A stretch of 16,332 bases of DNA from an uncultured Bacteroidales bacterium (GTDB lineage Bacteria; Bacteroidota; Bacteroidia; Bacteroidales; Muribaculaceae): contig USHH01000025.1 in assembly GCA_900554345.1 (NCBI GenBank), positions 1 to 16,332 of the forward strand. The letters run 5' to 3'. The translations under genes were made by a program, and so were the position numbers. The notes beneath the pieces were generated by a model, which had not been told where the DNA came from, did no database searches, and was given only the letters and a program-made list of their open reading frames with translations. Below, piece after piece: positions 1 through 7,763 of the stretch (position 1 is the stretch's first letter; every line of letters starts with the position of its first letter).

Positions 1-351
1 CATCAGCGAAGCTTGCCCACAAGGGGAGGGAACCCGGCCGACATAGCGGCCTATCTCCGGCATTTCGCCGGCAATGGCGCCGGGTCTGCGTTTTACGACG
101 AGGAATATCTCGATGACGATGAGCTCCGCGAGGAGTATGTGATGACAAGGCTGCGTCTTGCCGATGGCTTCCCGGTCGACGAGTTCAGACATAGATTCGG
201 AGAAGCCAGGGCCGACATGCTGCTGGCTAGCGCGTCTCGATGGGAGCGAAGGGGGCTTCTGACAGTGGACGACGATATGGGAGGGAAAAGAATATCGCTG
301 ACGCCACATGGCGTTATGGTATCCGACGAGATAATTGCCGACCTCATGTAG
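1..351 (+). CDS. hemW: HemW-like radical SAM heme chaperone, C-terminal part (5' end outside window)
   Basis: The reading frame is open from base 1 to a TAG at 349-351, so only the last 116 or so residues are present; the TTG at 13 is not a real start. The fragment matches the C-terminal HemN_C region of HemW (oxygen-independent coproporphyrinogen oxidase-like). It has an N-P-A-D-I-A-A-Y segment, then an E-E-Y-V-M-T-R-L-R stretch, a G-F-P-V-D-E-F-R-H-R-F segment, and an ending of the form S-L-T-P-H-G-V-x-V-S-D-E-I-I. The catalytic radical SAM CxxxCxxC cluster lies upstream of the window and cannot be checked. HemW is known as a heme-binding chaperone that delivers heme to respiratory proteins, not as the oxidase itself. 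The gene ends 150 bases before dapF, which appears to have its own promoter, so the two are probably not co-regulated. Confidence 0.82.
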   Translation, partial: HQRSLPTRGGNPADIAAYLRHFAGNGAGSAFYDEEYLDDDELREEYVMTRLRLADGFPVDEFRHRFGEARADMLLASASRWERRGLLTVDDDMGGKRISLTPHGVMVSDEIIADLM

Positions 352-443
352 GGGCCGAAAGCTCCGGGTGATGGTCTGAACAGTGACCGAGGGGTATTTG
401 TTTTGCATTTGTTGCTTTTTGAAGAATAAAATTCGGCAGAAGG

Positions 444-474
444 CTTGTTATATGAAAATTTTTATCTAATTTTG
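444..474 (+). promoter_or_regulatory. Bacteroidetes-type promoter for dapF
   Basis: CTTG at 444-447 (one mismatch from the -33 TTTG) is followed by 19 bases and then TAATTTTG at 467-474, a perfect match to the -7 consensus TAnnTTTG. Transcription would start near 481, leaving a leader of about 20 bases before the dapF ATG at 502. The surrounding 390-480 stretch is AT-rich, unlike the flanking genes. No regulatory hairpin or riboswitch is visible between 352 and 501. Confidence 0.7.
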
Positions 475-501
475 CAGCTTTAAGTAAAATGAATTCCGTC
501 T

Positions 502-1401
502 ATGGGCTGTTTCGATAATAAAATCATCTTTACAAAGATGCATGGAGCCGGCAATGACTATATCTATATCGACGGCCGACATGCCCTCCCGGCAAATCTC
601 CCATTACTCGCCCGCCAGATCAGCGACCGTCATTTCGGTGTCGGTGGCGACGGCCTTGTGGTGCTGATGGATTCGGAGGTAGCCGACTACAGGATGCGCA
701 TGTTCAATGCCGATGGCTCTGAAGCGGGTATGTGTGGCAACGCGGCTCGCTGCATCCTTAAATTCCTTCATACACGCTATATCAGCCATGCCACATCGAT
801 TACGCTCGAGACAGGCTCAGGCGTGCGGCATGTGTCGTTTGTCAATCCGGATTACAACACAGAGGATTTCCAGAAGACGCCGGTCACGGTCGATATGGGC
901 GAGCCTCATATCCGTCCCGACGAGATTCCCATCGATGCCGAGGGCGATGGCCCGGTGGCGGGTAAAAGGATTGATCTTGACGGCACGACTGTGGAGATCG
1001 CCGCAGTAGGGATGGGTAATCCCCATGGTGTGGTGTTCACCACCGACCTCAGCGACCGGATGGTGCTCGAGATAGGCCCTCGGCTTGAGACGGCTTCAGT
1101 TTGGCCGGAGAAGGCGAATATTGAATTCGCGCAAGTCATCGACCGTACACATATCAAGATGCGCGTGTGGGAACGCGGCACAGGAGAAACCATGGCTTGC
1201 GGCACCGGTGCCTGCGCCGTGGTCGTGGCCGCTGTCATTCAGAATCTCACCGGGAGATCGGTAGAGGTTGAGGTAAAGGGCGGACGTCTGAAGATAGACT
1301 GGGATGAGAAGAGCGGGCATGTTTTGCTTACAGGGCCGGCTGTAGTTGTGGCCGACGGCTTCTACTATCCCTACGACGCGATGACAGAGGGTGTGGTGTG
1401 A
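502..1401 (+). CDS. dapF: Diaminopimelate epimerase
   Basis: DapF interconverts LL- and meso-diaminopimelate in the cytoplasm, supplying lysine synthesis and the peptidoglycan cross-linking residue. At 299 aa it is slightly above the usual 270-280. The N-terminal F-T-K-M-H-G-A-G-N-D-Y block is the family signature. Both catalytic cysteines of the two-base, cofactor-free mechanism are present: Cys78 in M-C-G-N-A-A-R-C and Cys233 in A-C-G-T-G-A-C-A. The start at 502 is preferred because the signature begins about 10 residues later and the nearby ATG at 489 is out of frame. The next gene, dapL, makes its LL-DAP substrate and follows 77 bases downstream, so the two act consecutively. It is probably transcribed from the promoter at 444-474. 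Nothing is missing. Confidence 0.97.
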   Translation: MGCFDNKIIFTKMHGAGNDYIYIDGRHALPANLPLLARQISDRHFGVGGDGLVVLMDSEVADYRMRMFNADGSEAGMCGNAARCILKFLHTRYISHATSITLETGSGVRHVSFVNPDYNTEDFQKTPVTVDMGEPHIRPDEIPIDAEGDGPVAGKRIDLDGTTVEIAAVGMGNPHGVVFTTDLSDRMVLEIGPRLETASVWPEKANIEFAQVIDRTHIKMRVWERGTGETMACGTGACAVVVAAVIQNLTGRSVEVEVKGGRLKIDWDEKSGHVLLTGPAVVVADGFYYPYDAMTEGVV

Positions 1402-1410
1402 AGGGTTCAG

Positions 1411-1440
1411 GTTGAAATCACGACAGCAAGAATATATTTA
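1411..1440 (+). promoter_or_regulatory. Possible weak promoter for dapL
   Basis: GTTG at 1411-1414 is separated by 18 bases from TATATTTA at 1433-1440, which fits TAnnTTTG except for the last base. The spacer is one base shorter than the usual 19-21. It sits in the 77-base AT-rich gap between dapF and dapL. dapL could equally be read through from the dapF promoter; I see no terminator between them. Confidence 0.3.
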
Positions 1441-1478
1441 ATTTAAGGTAAAGAAGGATTATATAGGTAAATAAGAAA

Positions 1479-2717
1479 ATGGTCAAAGTCAATGAGGGCT
1501 TCCGGCAGTTGCCGGAGTCATATCTCTTCTCGGAAGTAGGCCATCGGGTAGCCGCCTACAGAAGCGCCCATCCCGACGCCGACATCATACGCATGGATAT
1601 CGGCGACGTGTCGCGGCCGTTGTCGCGTCTTGTGGCCGCGACCCTGTGCGACGCGGCGGCCGGGATGGCCACTCCGGAGGGATTTCATGGCTATGGTCCC
1701 GAGCAGGGATATGGCTTCCTGCGCGAAGCTATAGCGCAGGGCGACTATCGGCGGCATGGCATCTCCATAGCCGCCGATGAAATTTTTGTCAGTGACGGCG
1801 CCAAGTGCGACCTCGCGGGTCTCGGCGAAATCCTTTCACGGGATTGTCGCGTGGCGGTTCCCGATCCTGCCTATCCGGTGTATGTCGATGACAATGTTCT
1901 GCAGGGGCGCGGCGGCGACTACCGCGACGGACGCTGGTCGCGGTTGATATATCTGAACGCTGATCCCCTCGATGGCTTCATGGCGCCTTTGCCCGAAGGC
2001 GATGCGCCAGACGTCATTATGATGTGTTATCCCAACAATCCTACGGGCACATCCATTTCCCTTCAGCGTCTCCAGCAATGGGTGGACTATGCGAGAAGCC
2101 ACGGCTCGCTGATCATCTACGATTCGGCTTACGAGGCATACGTGCGTACTCCCGGCATGGTGAGAAGCGTATATGAAGCCGAAGGGGCCCGGGAAGTGGC
2201 CATAGAGGTGAGGAGCTATTCGAAGACAGCCGGCTTCACCGGTCTGCGCTGTGGCTACACGGTGGTGCCTTCCGACCTTACGGGACGCTATGCCGACGGC
2301 AGCAAGGTGAGGCTGCGAGACCTCTGGCTACGCCGGCAGACCACCATGTTTAACGGAGCATCCTATCTGAGTCAGAAAGGCGCCGCTGTATTATATACGG
2401 AGGAAGGGGAGCGCGAGGTGAGACGTTCCACCGACTACTATCTACGCAACGCGGGCATGATAAGGGAAAGTCTGCTTAAGGCCGGATTCCGCGTATCTGG
2501 AGGCATCGACTCTCCATACGTGTGGACATCACTCGAAGGAGAGGAAGACTCATGGAGTCTTTTCGACAAAGTGCTCGACCTCTGCCATATCTCGACCACT
2601 CCTGGCGAGGGATTCGGCAGCAACGGACGCGGATTCCTGCGGCTCACCGGCTTCAATACTTTCGAGAATACAAAGACGGCGATGACGCGCCTGGTGGATG
2701 CCCTCGGAAAGCATTGA
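1479..2717 (+). CDS. dapL: LL-diaminopimelate aminotransferase
   Basis: DapL is a fold-type I PLP enzyme that converts tetrahydrodipicolinate directly to LL-diaminopimelate with glutamate as amino donor, bypassing the succinylase and acetylase steps. At 412 aa it has the family's usual length. The N-terminus (V-N-E-G-F-R-Q-L-P-E-S-Y-L-F) is typical of DapL. PLP-site residues visible are N187 in P-N-N-P-T-G (185-190), D215 and Y218 in I-Y-D-S-A-Y, the Schiff-base lysine K249 in S-Y-S-K-T-A-G-F-T-G-L-R, and the carboxylate-binding arginine R388 in L-R-L-T-G-F. The start at 1479 leaves the standard N-terminus. The product feeds dapF immediately upstream. Use of DapL instead of DapD/C/E is typical of Bacteroidetes and several other bacterial lineages as well as plants. 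Confidence 0.96.
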   Translation: MVKVNEGFRQLPESYLFSEVGHRVAAYRSAHPDADIIRMDIGDVSRPLSRLVAATLCDAAAGMATPEGFHGYGPEQGYGFLREAIAQGDYRRHGISIAADEIFVSDGAKCDLAGLGEILSRDCRVAVPDPAYPVYVDDNVLQGRGGDYRDGRWSRLIYLNADPLDGFMAPLPEGDAPDVIMMCYPNNPTGTSISLQRLQQWVDYARSHGSLIIYDSAYEAYVRTPGMVRSVYEAEGAREVAIEVRSYSKTAGFTGLRCGYTVVPSDLTGRYADGSKVRLRDLWLRRQTTMFNGASYLSQKGAAVLYTEEGEREVRRSTDYYLRNAGMIRESLLKAGFRVSGGIDSPYVWTSLEGEEDSWSLFDKVLDLCHISTTPGEGFGSNGRGFLRLTGFNTFENTKTAMTRLVDALGKH

Positions 2718-2740
2718 GCTTTACATTATAAAAGAATATA

Positions 2741-2753
2741 AAGATCAGATCTT
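2741..2753. repeat. 13-base perfect dyad upstream of glnN
   Basis: AAGATC, one central A, then GATCTT forms a perfect inverted repeat in the 66-base gap between dapL and glnN. It ends 30 bases before the glnN start. Its place suggests an operator for a dimeric regulator, but no bound protein is known and chance is possible. There is no T-tract, so it is not a terminator. Confidence 0.35.
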
Positions 2754-2783
2754 AATAACTGTTTTTCAATTACTGTCCGAATT

Positions 2784-4973
2784 ATGTCAGATTTAAGATT
2801 CAAGAGTGTGGAGGAGGCATCGTCGCGCAAGGCGGTCAAGGTGCAGCTTCCGGAGGAAAGGGTGGAGAAATATTACGGCTGCAAGGTATTCAACCGTCAG
2901 AAGATGTTTGAATACCTTCCCGCGCAGGTGTTTGACGCCCTTGTGAAGGCAATCGACAACAAGGAGCCCCTCAGCCTGGAGGTGGCCGACAAGGTAGCCG
3001 AAGGTATGAAGCGCTGGGCCATCGACAGCGGTGCACGCCACTATACCCACTGGTTTCAGCCTATGACCGGGGGCACGGCGGAGAAGCATGACGCCTTCAT
3101 CGAGCATGACGGCAAGGGGGGAGTGATCGAGACTTTCTCCGGCAAACTCCTTGTGCAACAGGAGCCTGACGCATCGAGCTTCCCCAACGGAGGAATCCGC
3201 AACACTTTCGAGGCACGCGGATATTCAGCATGGGACATCTCGTCGCCCGCCTTCATCCTCGACAACACCCTCTGTATCCCCACCATCTTCATCTCCTATA
3301 CGGGAGAGAGCCTCGACTACAAGACGCCGCTTCTACGTGCGCTCAACAGCGTGGACAAGGCCGCTACCCGCATCGCACGCTATTTCGATCCGGAGGTGCG
3401 CCACGTGACGTGCTATCTGGGCTGGGAGCAGGAATATTTCCTCGTCGACGAGGCATTGTATGCTTCCCGCCCCGACCTCGCGATGACAGGCCGGACCCTC
3501 ATGGGCCACGAGAGCGCCAAGAACCAGCAGCTCGAAGACCATTATTTCGGCGCCATCCCGAGCCGCGTGGAGCAGTTCATGCTCGACCTCGAGCTTGAAT
3601 GCCACAAGCTCGGTATCCCGGCCAAGACTCGCCACAACGAGGTGGCTCCCAACCAGTTTGAACTTGCTCCGGTGTTTGAGGAAGCCAATCTCGCCAACGA
3701 CCACAACCTGCTGCTGATGTCGGTGATGAACGAGGTGGCACGCCGCCACAACTTCAGGGTGCTGCTCCATGAAAAGCCCTTCGCAGGCATCAACGGCAGC
3801 GGCAAGCACAACAACTGGAGCCTCGGTACCGACCGCGGAGTGCTTCTCTTCGCCCCTGGCAAGACCCCGAAAGCCAATCTCCAGTTTATTGTTTTCGTGG
3901 CCAATGTGATGGCTGCCGTGCATCGCCACAACGCTCTTCTCAAGGCCTCGATAATCACCGCAACCAACGCCCACCGTCTCGGAGCCAACGAGGCGCCTCC
4001 GGCCATCATCTCGATGTTCCTCGGGAGCCAGCTCAGCCAGATTTTCGATGATATAGAGAGCAAGTCGATCGATGGCGAGATAAAGCTGGAGGGGAAAGGG
4101 GAGATGCGCCTTGATCTGGCCCAGATACCTGAGCTCCGCATTGACAACACCGACCGCAACCGCACAAGCCCTTTCGCTTTCACAGGCAATCGTTTCGAGT
4201 ATCGCGCGGTGGGGAGCTCCGCCAACTGTGCCTCTGCTCTTATCGCCCTCAATGCAGCGGTGGCCGAGCAGCTCGATGATTTCGCCGACCGTGTCCAGAG
4301 GCGTATGGATGCCGGCGACACCATGGAGAAGGCCATGCTCTCCGAGGTGCGCCGTCTGCTCAAGGAGAGCCGTGCCATCCAGTTTGACGGCAACGGCTAC
4401 AGCGAGGAGTGGAAGCAGGAGGCCGCACGCCGCGGACTCGACACCGAGACATCGGCGCCGCTTATGTATGATGCATATCTTTCGAAGTCGAGCATCGACA
4501 TGTTCACAAAGACCGGCGTGCTCACCCGCAAGGAGCTGGAGGCCCGCAACGAGGTGAAGTGGGAGATGTATTCCAAGAAGCTCCAGATTGAGAGCCGGGT
4601 GCTCGGCGACCTCGCCATCAACCACATCATACCCGCCTCCGTCAGATATCAGCGTCTGCTGCTCGACAATGGGTTTAAGATCAAGCAGCTGTTTGACTCC
4701 GACACCGCCCGACGCATCGGTGGCGCAGACATGGCCAGCATCGAGGAAATCGCTGCCCACGCCACCAGGATCAAGGAGCTTGTGGAACGCATGGTGAGCT
4801 GTCGCCACCGTGCCAACCGCATGCCCTCGGAGCGAGACAAGGCCATAGCCTACCATGACACAGTGGCTCCCCTCATGGAGGATATCCGCTCCCACATCGA
4901 TGCCCTTGAGCTTATGGTCGACAACGAGATATGGCCTCTTCCGAAATACCGCGAACTCCTATTCATCCGCTGA
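2784..4973 (+). CDS. glnN: Glutamine synthetase type III
   Basis: GlnN makes glutamine from glutamate, ammonia and ATP in the cytoplasm. Its 729 aa match the type III class, which is much longer than type I/II enzymes and was first characterised in Bacteroides fragilis. Visible blocks are H-Y-T-H-W-F-Q-P-M-T-G-G followed by T-A-E-K-H-D-A-F from about residue 86, and the ATP-binding N-G-S-G-K-H-N-N-W-S around 337-346. A conserved R-H-N-E-V-A-P-N-Q-F-E segment lies before the latter. The C-terminal 200 residues form the helical region typical of GSIII. The start at 2784 gives the expected short N-terminus. The gene has a 66-base leader region with a 13-base dyad and no recognisable consensus promoter. 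It ends at the bidirectional terminator 5000-5033. Large open frames on the opposite strand of this gene are shadows of its codon bias. Confidence 0.97.
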   Translation: MSDLRFKSVEEASSRKAVKVQLPEERVEKYYGCKVFNRQKMFEYLPAQVFDALVKAIDNKEPLSLEVADKVAEGMKRWAIDSGARHYTHWFQPMTGGTAEKHDAFIEHDGKGGVIETFSGKLLVQQEPDASSFPNGGIRNTFEARGYSAWDISSPAFILDNTLCIPTIFISYTGESLDYKTPLLRALNSVDKAATRIARYFDPEVRHVTCYLGWEQEYFLVDEALYASRPDLAMTGRTLMGHESAKNQQLEDHYFGAIPSRVEQFMLDLELECHKLGIPAKTRHNEVAPNQFELAPVFEEANLANDHNLLLMSVMNEVARRHNFRVLLHEKPFAGINGSGKHNNWSLGTDRGVLLFAPGKTPKANLQFIVFVANVMAAVHRHNALLKASIITATNAHRLGANEAPPAIISMFLGSQLSQIFDDIESKSIDGEIKLEGKGEMRLDLAQIPELRIDNTDRNRTSPFAFTGNRFEYRAVGSSANCASALIALNAAVAEQLDDFADRVQRRMDAGDTMEKAMLSEVRRLLKESRAIQFDGNGYSEEWKQEAARRGLDTETSAPLMYDAYLSKSSIDMFTKTGVLTRKELEARNEVKWEMYSKKLQIESRVLGDLAINHIIPASVRYQRLLLDNGFKIKQLFDSDTARRIGGADMASIEEIAAHATRIKELVERMVSCRHRANRMPSERDKAIAYHDTVAPLMEDIRSHIDALELMVDNEIWPLPKYRELLFIR

Positions 4974-4999
4974 TCGCGTTTTCAGCCCGATATGCTACA

Positions 5000-5033
5000 A
5001 CAAAAGCCATCGTGACGTCACGGTGGCTTTTGT
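5000..5033. terminator. Bidirectional rho-independent terminator between glnN and the dus gene
   Basis: ACAAAAGCCA at 5000-5009 pairs perfectly with TGGCTTTTGT at 5024-5033. The centre CGTGACGTCACG (5011-5022) is itself a palindrome, so the 34 bases form one near-continuous hairpin with a single T/G position. The stem carries its own T-rich 3' arm on both strands, as expected between the converging genes glnN (ends 4973) and the dihydrouridine synthase gene (ends 5053). Confidence 0.85.
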
Positions 5034-5052
5034 CGTTTCGATAGATTGTGGC

Positions 5053-5979
5053 TTATGCCTCTATCATGGCCACGGCCGAATGATATTTCGCCATGTTGGA
5101 GGCTTTCTTTATCGCTTTCCATGCCTTTCGGCCGATCTCCGCCCCGGAGTATTCCCAGAACGGCGCGATCTTGGAGATAATCTGGCTGTCGCCACACAGT
5201 GTCTCTGTGTAGTGGGTGAGAAGCCGGCGGTGAAGCGCCAGCATATTCTCTATCCTTTTCTGGCGTGGCCATTCTCCACCCTCAAGATACTCGCTGAAAA
5301 GCGATGGCCGGCCCAATATGCCGCGGCCTATCATAATACCGGCGATGCCGGGATATCTCTCTGCTATCCCAGCGAGGTCGCCGGGAGTCAGGAGGTCGCC
5401 GTTGTAGACCACCGGATTTGTGCTCTCCCCGATAAACGCCTTCCACTGCTCCATGTCGACTGAGCCTCCGTATTGCTGACGGGCTATGCGGGGGTGCATC
5501 GTGATGTGGGTGAGCGGCAGGCGGTTGAGAGTCGGCAGGAGCCCGCGCCATTCATCCGGATTCTCATAGCCGAGGCGCATCTTCACCGAAAAGCTGATGT
5601 CGGGATTCTCTGACACGACTTTCTCGACAGCCTCGGCGGCATCGGGGTTAGCGATGGTGGCTGCCCCGCGTCCGCGTGCGGTCTGGAGCGGAAACGGACA
5701 CCCCATGTTGATATCGATCTCCGTGGCGCCCAGATCCTTTATATGAGCCACCAGCCAGGAGAGTTCCTCGTGGTCTCTGAATATCACTTGCGGCACGAGC
5801 CGGATGCCTTCGTTGAGGGGAGTGGTGACATCCTTGATGTCTTTAGGGCGAAAACCCTCCTTTTCCTTACGGATAAACGGAGTGGTGAAGATGCATCCGG
5901 TGTCGTAGGTCTCATTATGGAAATGGCGGTAAGCCGCGTCGGTATGTCCCTGCACGGGAGCGAAATATAATGTGGTCAT
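5053..5979 (-). CDS. tRNA-dihydrouridine synthase (Dus family)
   Basis: This FMN enzyme reduces specific uridines in tRNA to dihydrouridine using NAD(P)H. The protein is 308 aa when started at the ATG at 5979. A longer frame to 6063 would overlap the upstream gene and add a non-conserved tail, so it was rejected. The TIM-barrel opens with Y-F-A-P-V-Q-G-H-T-D, where most Dus proteins have A-P-M-A-G-x-T-D. The catalytic cysteine is C94 in N-M-G-C-P-F-P. FMN-contacting candidates are K133 in V-K-M-R-L-G, H162/R164 in M-H-P-R-I-A-R-Q-Q-Y (H-G-R-T-R in most relatives), N193-G194-D195 and the G-R-G motif near 218-220. The start lies 14 bases after the stop of the DUF486 gene, so the two probably share a transcript. 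Subfamily (A, B or C) cannot be assigned by eye. Confidence 0.9.
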   Translation of the reverse strand: MTTLYFAPVQGHTDAAYRHFHNETYDTGCIFTTPFIRKEKEGFRPKDIKDVTTPLNEGIRLVPQVIFRDHEELSWLVAHIKDLGATEIDINMGCPFPLQTARGRGAATIANPDAAEAVEKVVSENPDISFSVKMRLGYENPDEWRGLLPTLNRLPLTHITMHPRIARQQYGGSVDMEQWKAFIGESTNPVVYNGDLLTPGDLAGIAERYPGIAGIMIGRGILGRPSLFSEYLEGGEWPRQKRIENMLALHRRLLTHYTETLCGDSQIISKIAPFWEYSGAEIGRKAWKAIKKASNMAKYHSAVAMIEA

Positions 5980-5993
5980 ATCGGAAATGAGGA

Positions 5994-6371
5994 TTAATCG
6001 GTGGGTAGGAATACAAACACTACAGCCCCGACGAGACACGCGAAGGCGGCGAGGTGGTTCCAATGCAGGCGCTCTCCCTGGAAGAAAATCATGGCGAGAA
6101 GAGTGAAGACAGTGAGCGACACCACTTCCTGTATCACCTTGAGCTGGAAGAGTGTAAAGGGACCGCCGTTCTCATGGAACCCGATCTTGTTGGCCGGCAC
6201 CATGAAACAGTATTCAAACAGGGCCACCCCCCAGGAACATATAATCACCAGATAGAGCGGCCAGTTTTCTATCAGCCCCACATGCTTTAGTTTCAACTGG
6301 CCATACCAGGCCACTGTCATGAAGATATTGGAGATGACGAGAAGCAGTATTGTGATGAGCCCTAATTTCAT
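5994..6371 (-). CDS. DUF486 / DMT-like small membrane protein
   Basis: The 125-aa protein has four predicted transmembrane stretches (about residues 4-22, 37-57, 80-98 and 105-123). It carries the DUF486 (DMT_6) signature: a T-V-A-W-Y-G-Q-L-K segment near 19-27, S-W-G-V-A-L-F-E-Y-C-F near 47-57, then V-P-A-N-K-I-G and F-Q-L-K-V-I-Q-E-V. The family belongs to the drug/metabolite transporter superfamily in its four-helix, EmrE-sized form. No substrate is established, so transport is inferred from the family only. Start 6371 gives the standard M-K-L-G N-terminus directly before the first helix. It has a near-consensus promoter upstream (6437-6407) and the dihydrouridine synthase gene 14 bases downstream. 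There is no obvious functional link between a membrane protein and a tRNA modification enzyme. Confidence 0.88.
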   Translation of the reverse strand: MKLGLITILLLVISNIFMTVAWYGQLKLKHVGLIENWPLYLVIICSWGVALFEYCFMVPANKIGFHENGGPFTLFQLKVIQEVVSLTVFTLLAMIFFQGERLHWNHLAAFACLVGAVVFVFLPTD

Positions 6372-6406
6372 ATTTATTGTAAAACTTATAAACCTGCATT
6401 GCGGCG

Positions 6407-6437
6407 CAAAATTACAAAAAATAGTTTAAACGGCAAT
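6407..6437 (-). promoter_or_regulatory. Bacteroidetes-type promoter for the DUF486-dus pair
   Basis: On the minus strand ATTG (6437-6434) is followed by 19 bases and then TAATTTTG (6414-6407), a perfect -7 consensus. Transcription would start near 6400, about 29 bases before the start codon at 6371. It is divergent from the fprA promoter, whose -33 box begins 27 bases away. Confidence 0.7.
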
Positions 6438-6463
6438 TATATCGGAGAGTAGCATTGAAAATT

Positions 6464-6495
6464 CTTGCATGGGAAATAGTTTGTGGTTAATTTTG
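6464..6495 (+). promoter_or_regulatory. Bacteroidetes-type promoter for the fprA cluster
   Basis: CTTG at 6464-6467, a 20-base spacer, then TAATTTTG at 6488-6495. The -7 box and the following GCAG repeat those upstream of dapF. The implied start near 6502 leaves a leader of about 70 bases before fprA. The rest of the 201-base gap (6372-6572) holds the divergent promoter and no ORF I can support. Confidence 0.7.
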
Positions 6496-6572
6496 CAGTC
6501 AGAAAGGGATCTGGCCGGTAGCGGGCTTCCGGCTGAGGCCAGGTCATTACAGCAATTATGTAAGCCAACGTT

Positions 6573-7763
6573 ATGAATATAAGCAAAATCACGCCCCACA
6601 TCGACTATGTGGGCATCAATGACCGTGTCACCGACCGGTTTGAAGGGCTCTGGCCGCTTCCTTACGGCGTCAGCTATAATTCCTATATTGTAAGAGACGA
6701 AAAGACGGCTCTTATCGACACAGTGGAGATCGGCTTTGTGGAAGACCTTCTCGCCCATATCCACGGCATTGACCAGAAACTGACCATCGACTATCTGGTG
6801 GTCAACCACATGGAGCCCGATCACTCCGGAGGCATCCCGGTGCTTCTCGAGGCTTATCCGGAACTCAAGCTCGTGGGCAACAGGCAGACCATCGGCATGC
6901 TCAAGGGCTTCTACCATATAGAAGACGACAGCCGCTTCATCGAGGTGAACACAGGAAGTTCTATTTCCCTTGGCGCCGTGACACTGAGCTTCACGCTCAC
7001 GCCGATGGTGCATTGGCCCGAGACTATGATGACATATGTGGAAGAAGAGAAGGTGCTCTTCACCGGCGATGCCTTCGGCTGCTTCGGCGCCCTCAACGGC
7101 GGCGTCACCGACGGCGAGATGGTGACCGACCATTTCTTCGATGAGATGTACCGCTATTATTCCAATATCGTGGGCAAATACGGCCGCTTCGTGCAGAAGG
7201 CCATGCAGGCCGTCTCAGGTCTGAAGTTCGACTACATATGCCCGACCCACGGTCCTGTATGGCACAGCCGCATCCCGGATGTGGTGGACATCTACAGCCG
7301 GCTCAGCCTCTATGAGCCTGAAGACGGAGTGGTTATAGTCTACGGCTCGATGTACGGCAACACAGCGGCCGTAGCAGAAGCCCTCGCCACCAGACTGTGT
7401 GCCTGCGGCATAAAGAATATCAAGATCCACAATGCCTCGAAGAGCAACATGAGCTATATCATCTCCGATGCCTTCCGCTATAAGGGGCTGATTGTGGGTA
7501 GCGCTACATATTCCATGCGGATGTTCCCTGAGATAGAGCGGTTTATGACCGCAATGGAGACCCGCGAGGTGAAAAACAAGGTGTTTGCCGCTTTCGGCAG
7601 CTTCACATGGGCTCCTGCAGCGTTGCCGGCCATACTGGAAGCAGCCAAGCGAATAGGCATGGAGCCGGTGGCAACCCTCATGATGAAGCAGAGCGCCGAC
7701 GCCGACACAATGGCTCAGCTCAACTCTTTTGCCGACAGTTTTGTTGAAGCTTATAATAAATGA
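6573..7763 (+). CDS. fprA: Flavodiiron protein (FprA family A-type flavoprotein)
   Basis: Cytoplasmic flavodiiron proteins reduce O2 to water and/or NO to N2O, protecting anaerobes. At 396 aa it is the minimal two-domain class A type. The N-terminal metallo-beta-lactamase-like domain has all the diiron ligands: H79-x-E81-x-D83-H84, H147, D166 (exactly 18 residues later) and H226 in C-P-T-H-G-P-V-W. The C-terminal flavodoxin domain opens near residue 250 with V-I-V-Y-G-S-M-Y-G-N-T, the FMN phosphate loop. There is no fused rubredoxin or flavin reductase, so an external electron donor is needed; none is encoded in this window. O2 versus NO preference cannot be told from sequence. It heads a compact cluster and its stop overlaps the next start by 4 bases. 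Confidence 0.96.
   Translation: MNISKITPHIDYVGINDRVTDRFEGLWPLPYGVSYNSYIVRDEKTALIDTVEIGFVEDLLAHIHGIDQKLTIDYLVVNHMEPDHSGGIPVLLEAYPELKLVGNRQTIGMLKGFYHIEDDSRFIEVNTGSSISLGAVTLSFTLTPMVHWPETMMTYVEEEKVLFTGDAFGCFGALNGGVTDGEMVTDHFFDEMYRYYSNIVGKYGRFVQKAMQAVSGLKFDYICPTHGPVWHSRIPDVVDIYSRLSLYEPEDGVVIVYGSMYGNTAAVAEALATRLCACGIKNIKIHNASKSNMSYIISDAFRYKGLIVGSATYSMRMFPEIERFMTAMETREVKNKVFAAFGSFTWAPAALPAILEAAKRIGMEPVATLMMKQSADADTMAQLNSFADSFVEAYNK

Noticed and set aside
13..351. Treating the first gene as a complete 112-aa protein from the TTG at 13
   Set aside because: The frame is open to the window edge and the sequence matches only the C-terminal region of HemW, so it is a truncated view of a larger gene.
352..376. 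Small hairpin GGGGC...GCTCC after hemW as a terminator
   Set aside because: The stem is five pairs including a wobble and there is no T-tract after it.
352..501. Possible riboswitch (lysine type) upstream of dapF
   Set aside because: The predicted leader is only about 20 bases, and the gap lacks the paired elements a lysine riboswitch needs.
3333..4895. A 520-codon open frame on the minus strand opposite glnN
   Set aside because: glnN is unmistakable on the plus strand. The antisense product is a low-complexity mix rich in Val, Leu, Gly and His with no domain, as expected when strong third-position G/C bias removes stops from the complementary frame.
4855..5463. A 202-codon plus-strand open frame from the glnN end into the dus gene
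   Set aside because: It crosses the bidirectional terminator and lies antisense to the conserved dihydrouridine synthase.
5980..6063. N-terminal extension of the dihydrouridine synthase to 6063
   Set aside because: The extension overlaps the end of the DUF486 gene and its residues are not like any Dus N-terminus; the ATG at 5979 puts the conserved A-P-V-Q-G-H-T-D block near residue 7.
6426..7133. A 235-codon minus-strand open frame covering the fprA 5' half and its promoter
   Set aside because: It overlaps the well-supported fprA and the promoter region, has no family resemblance and shows the same shadow composition.
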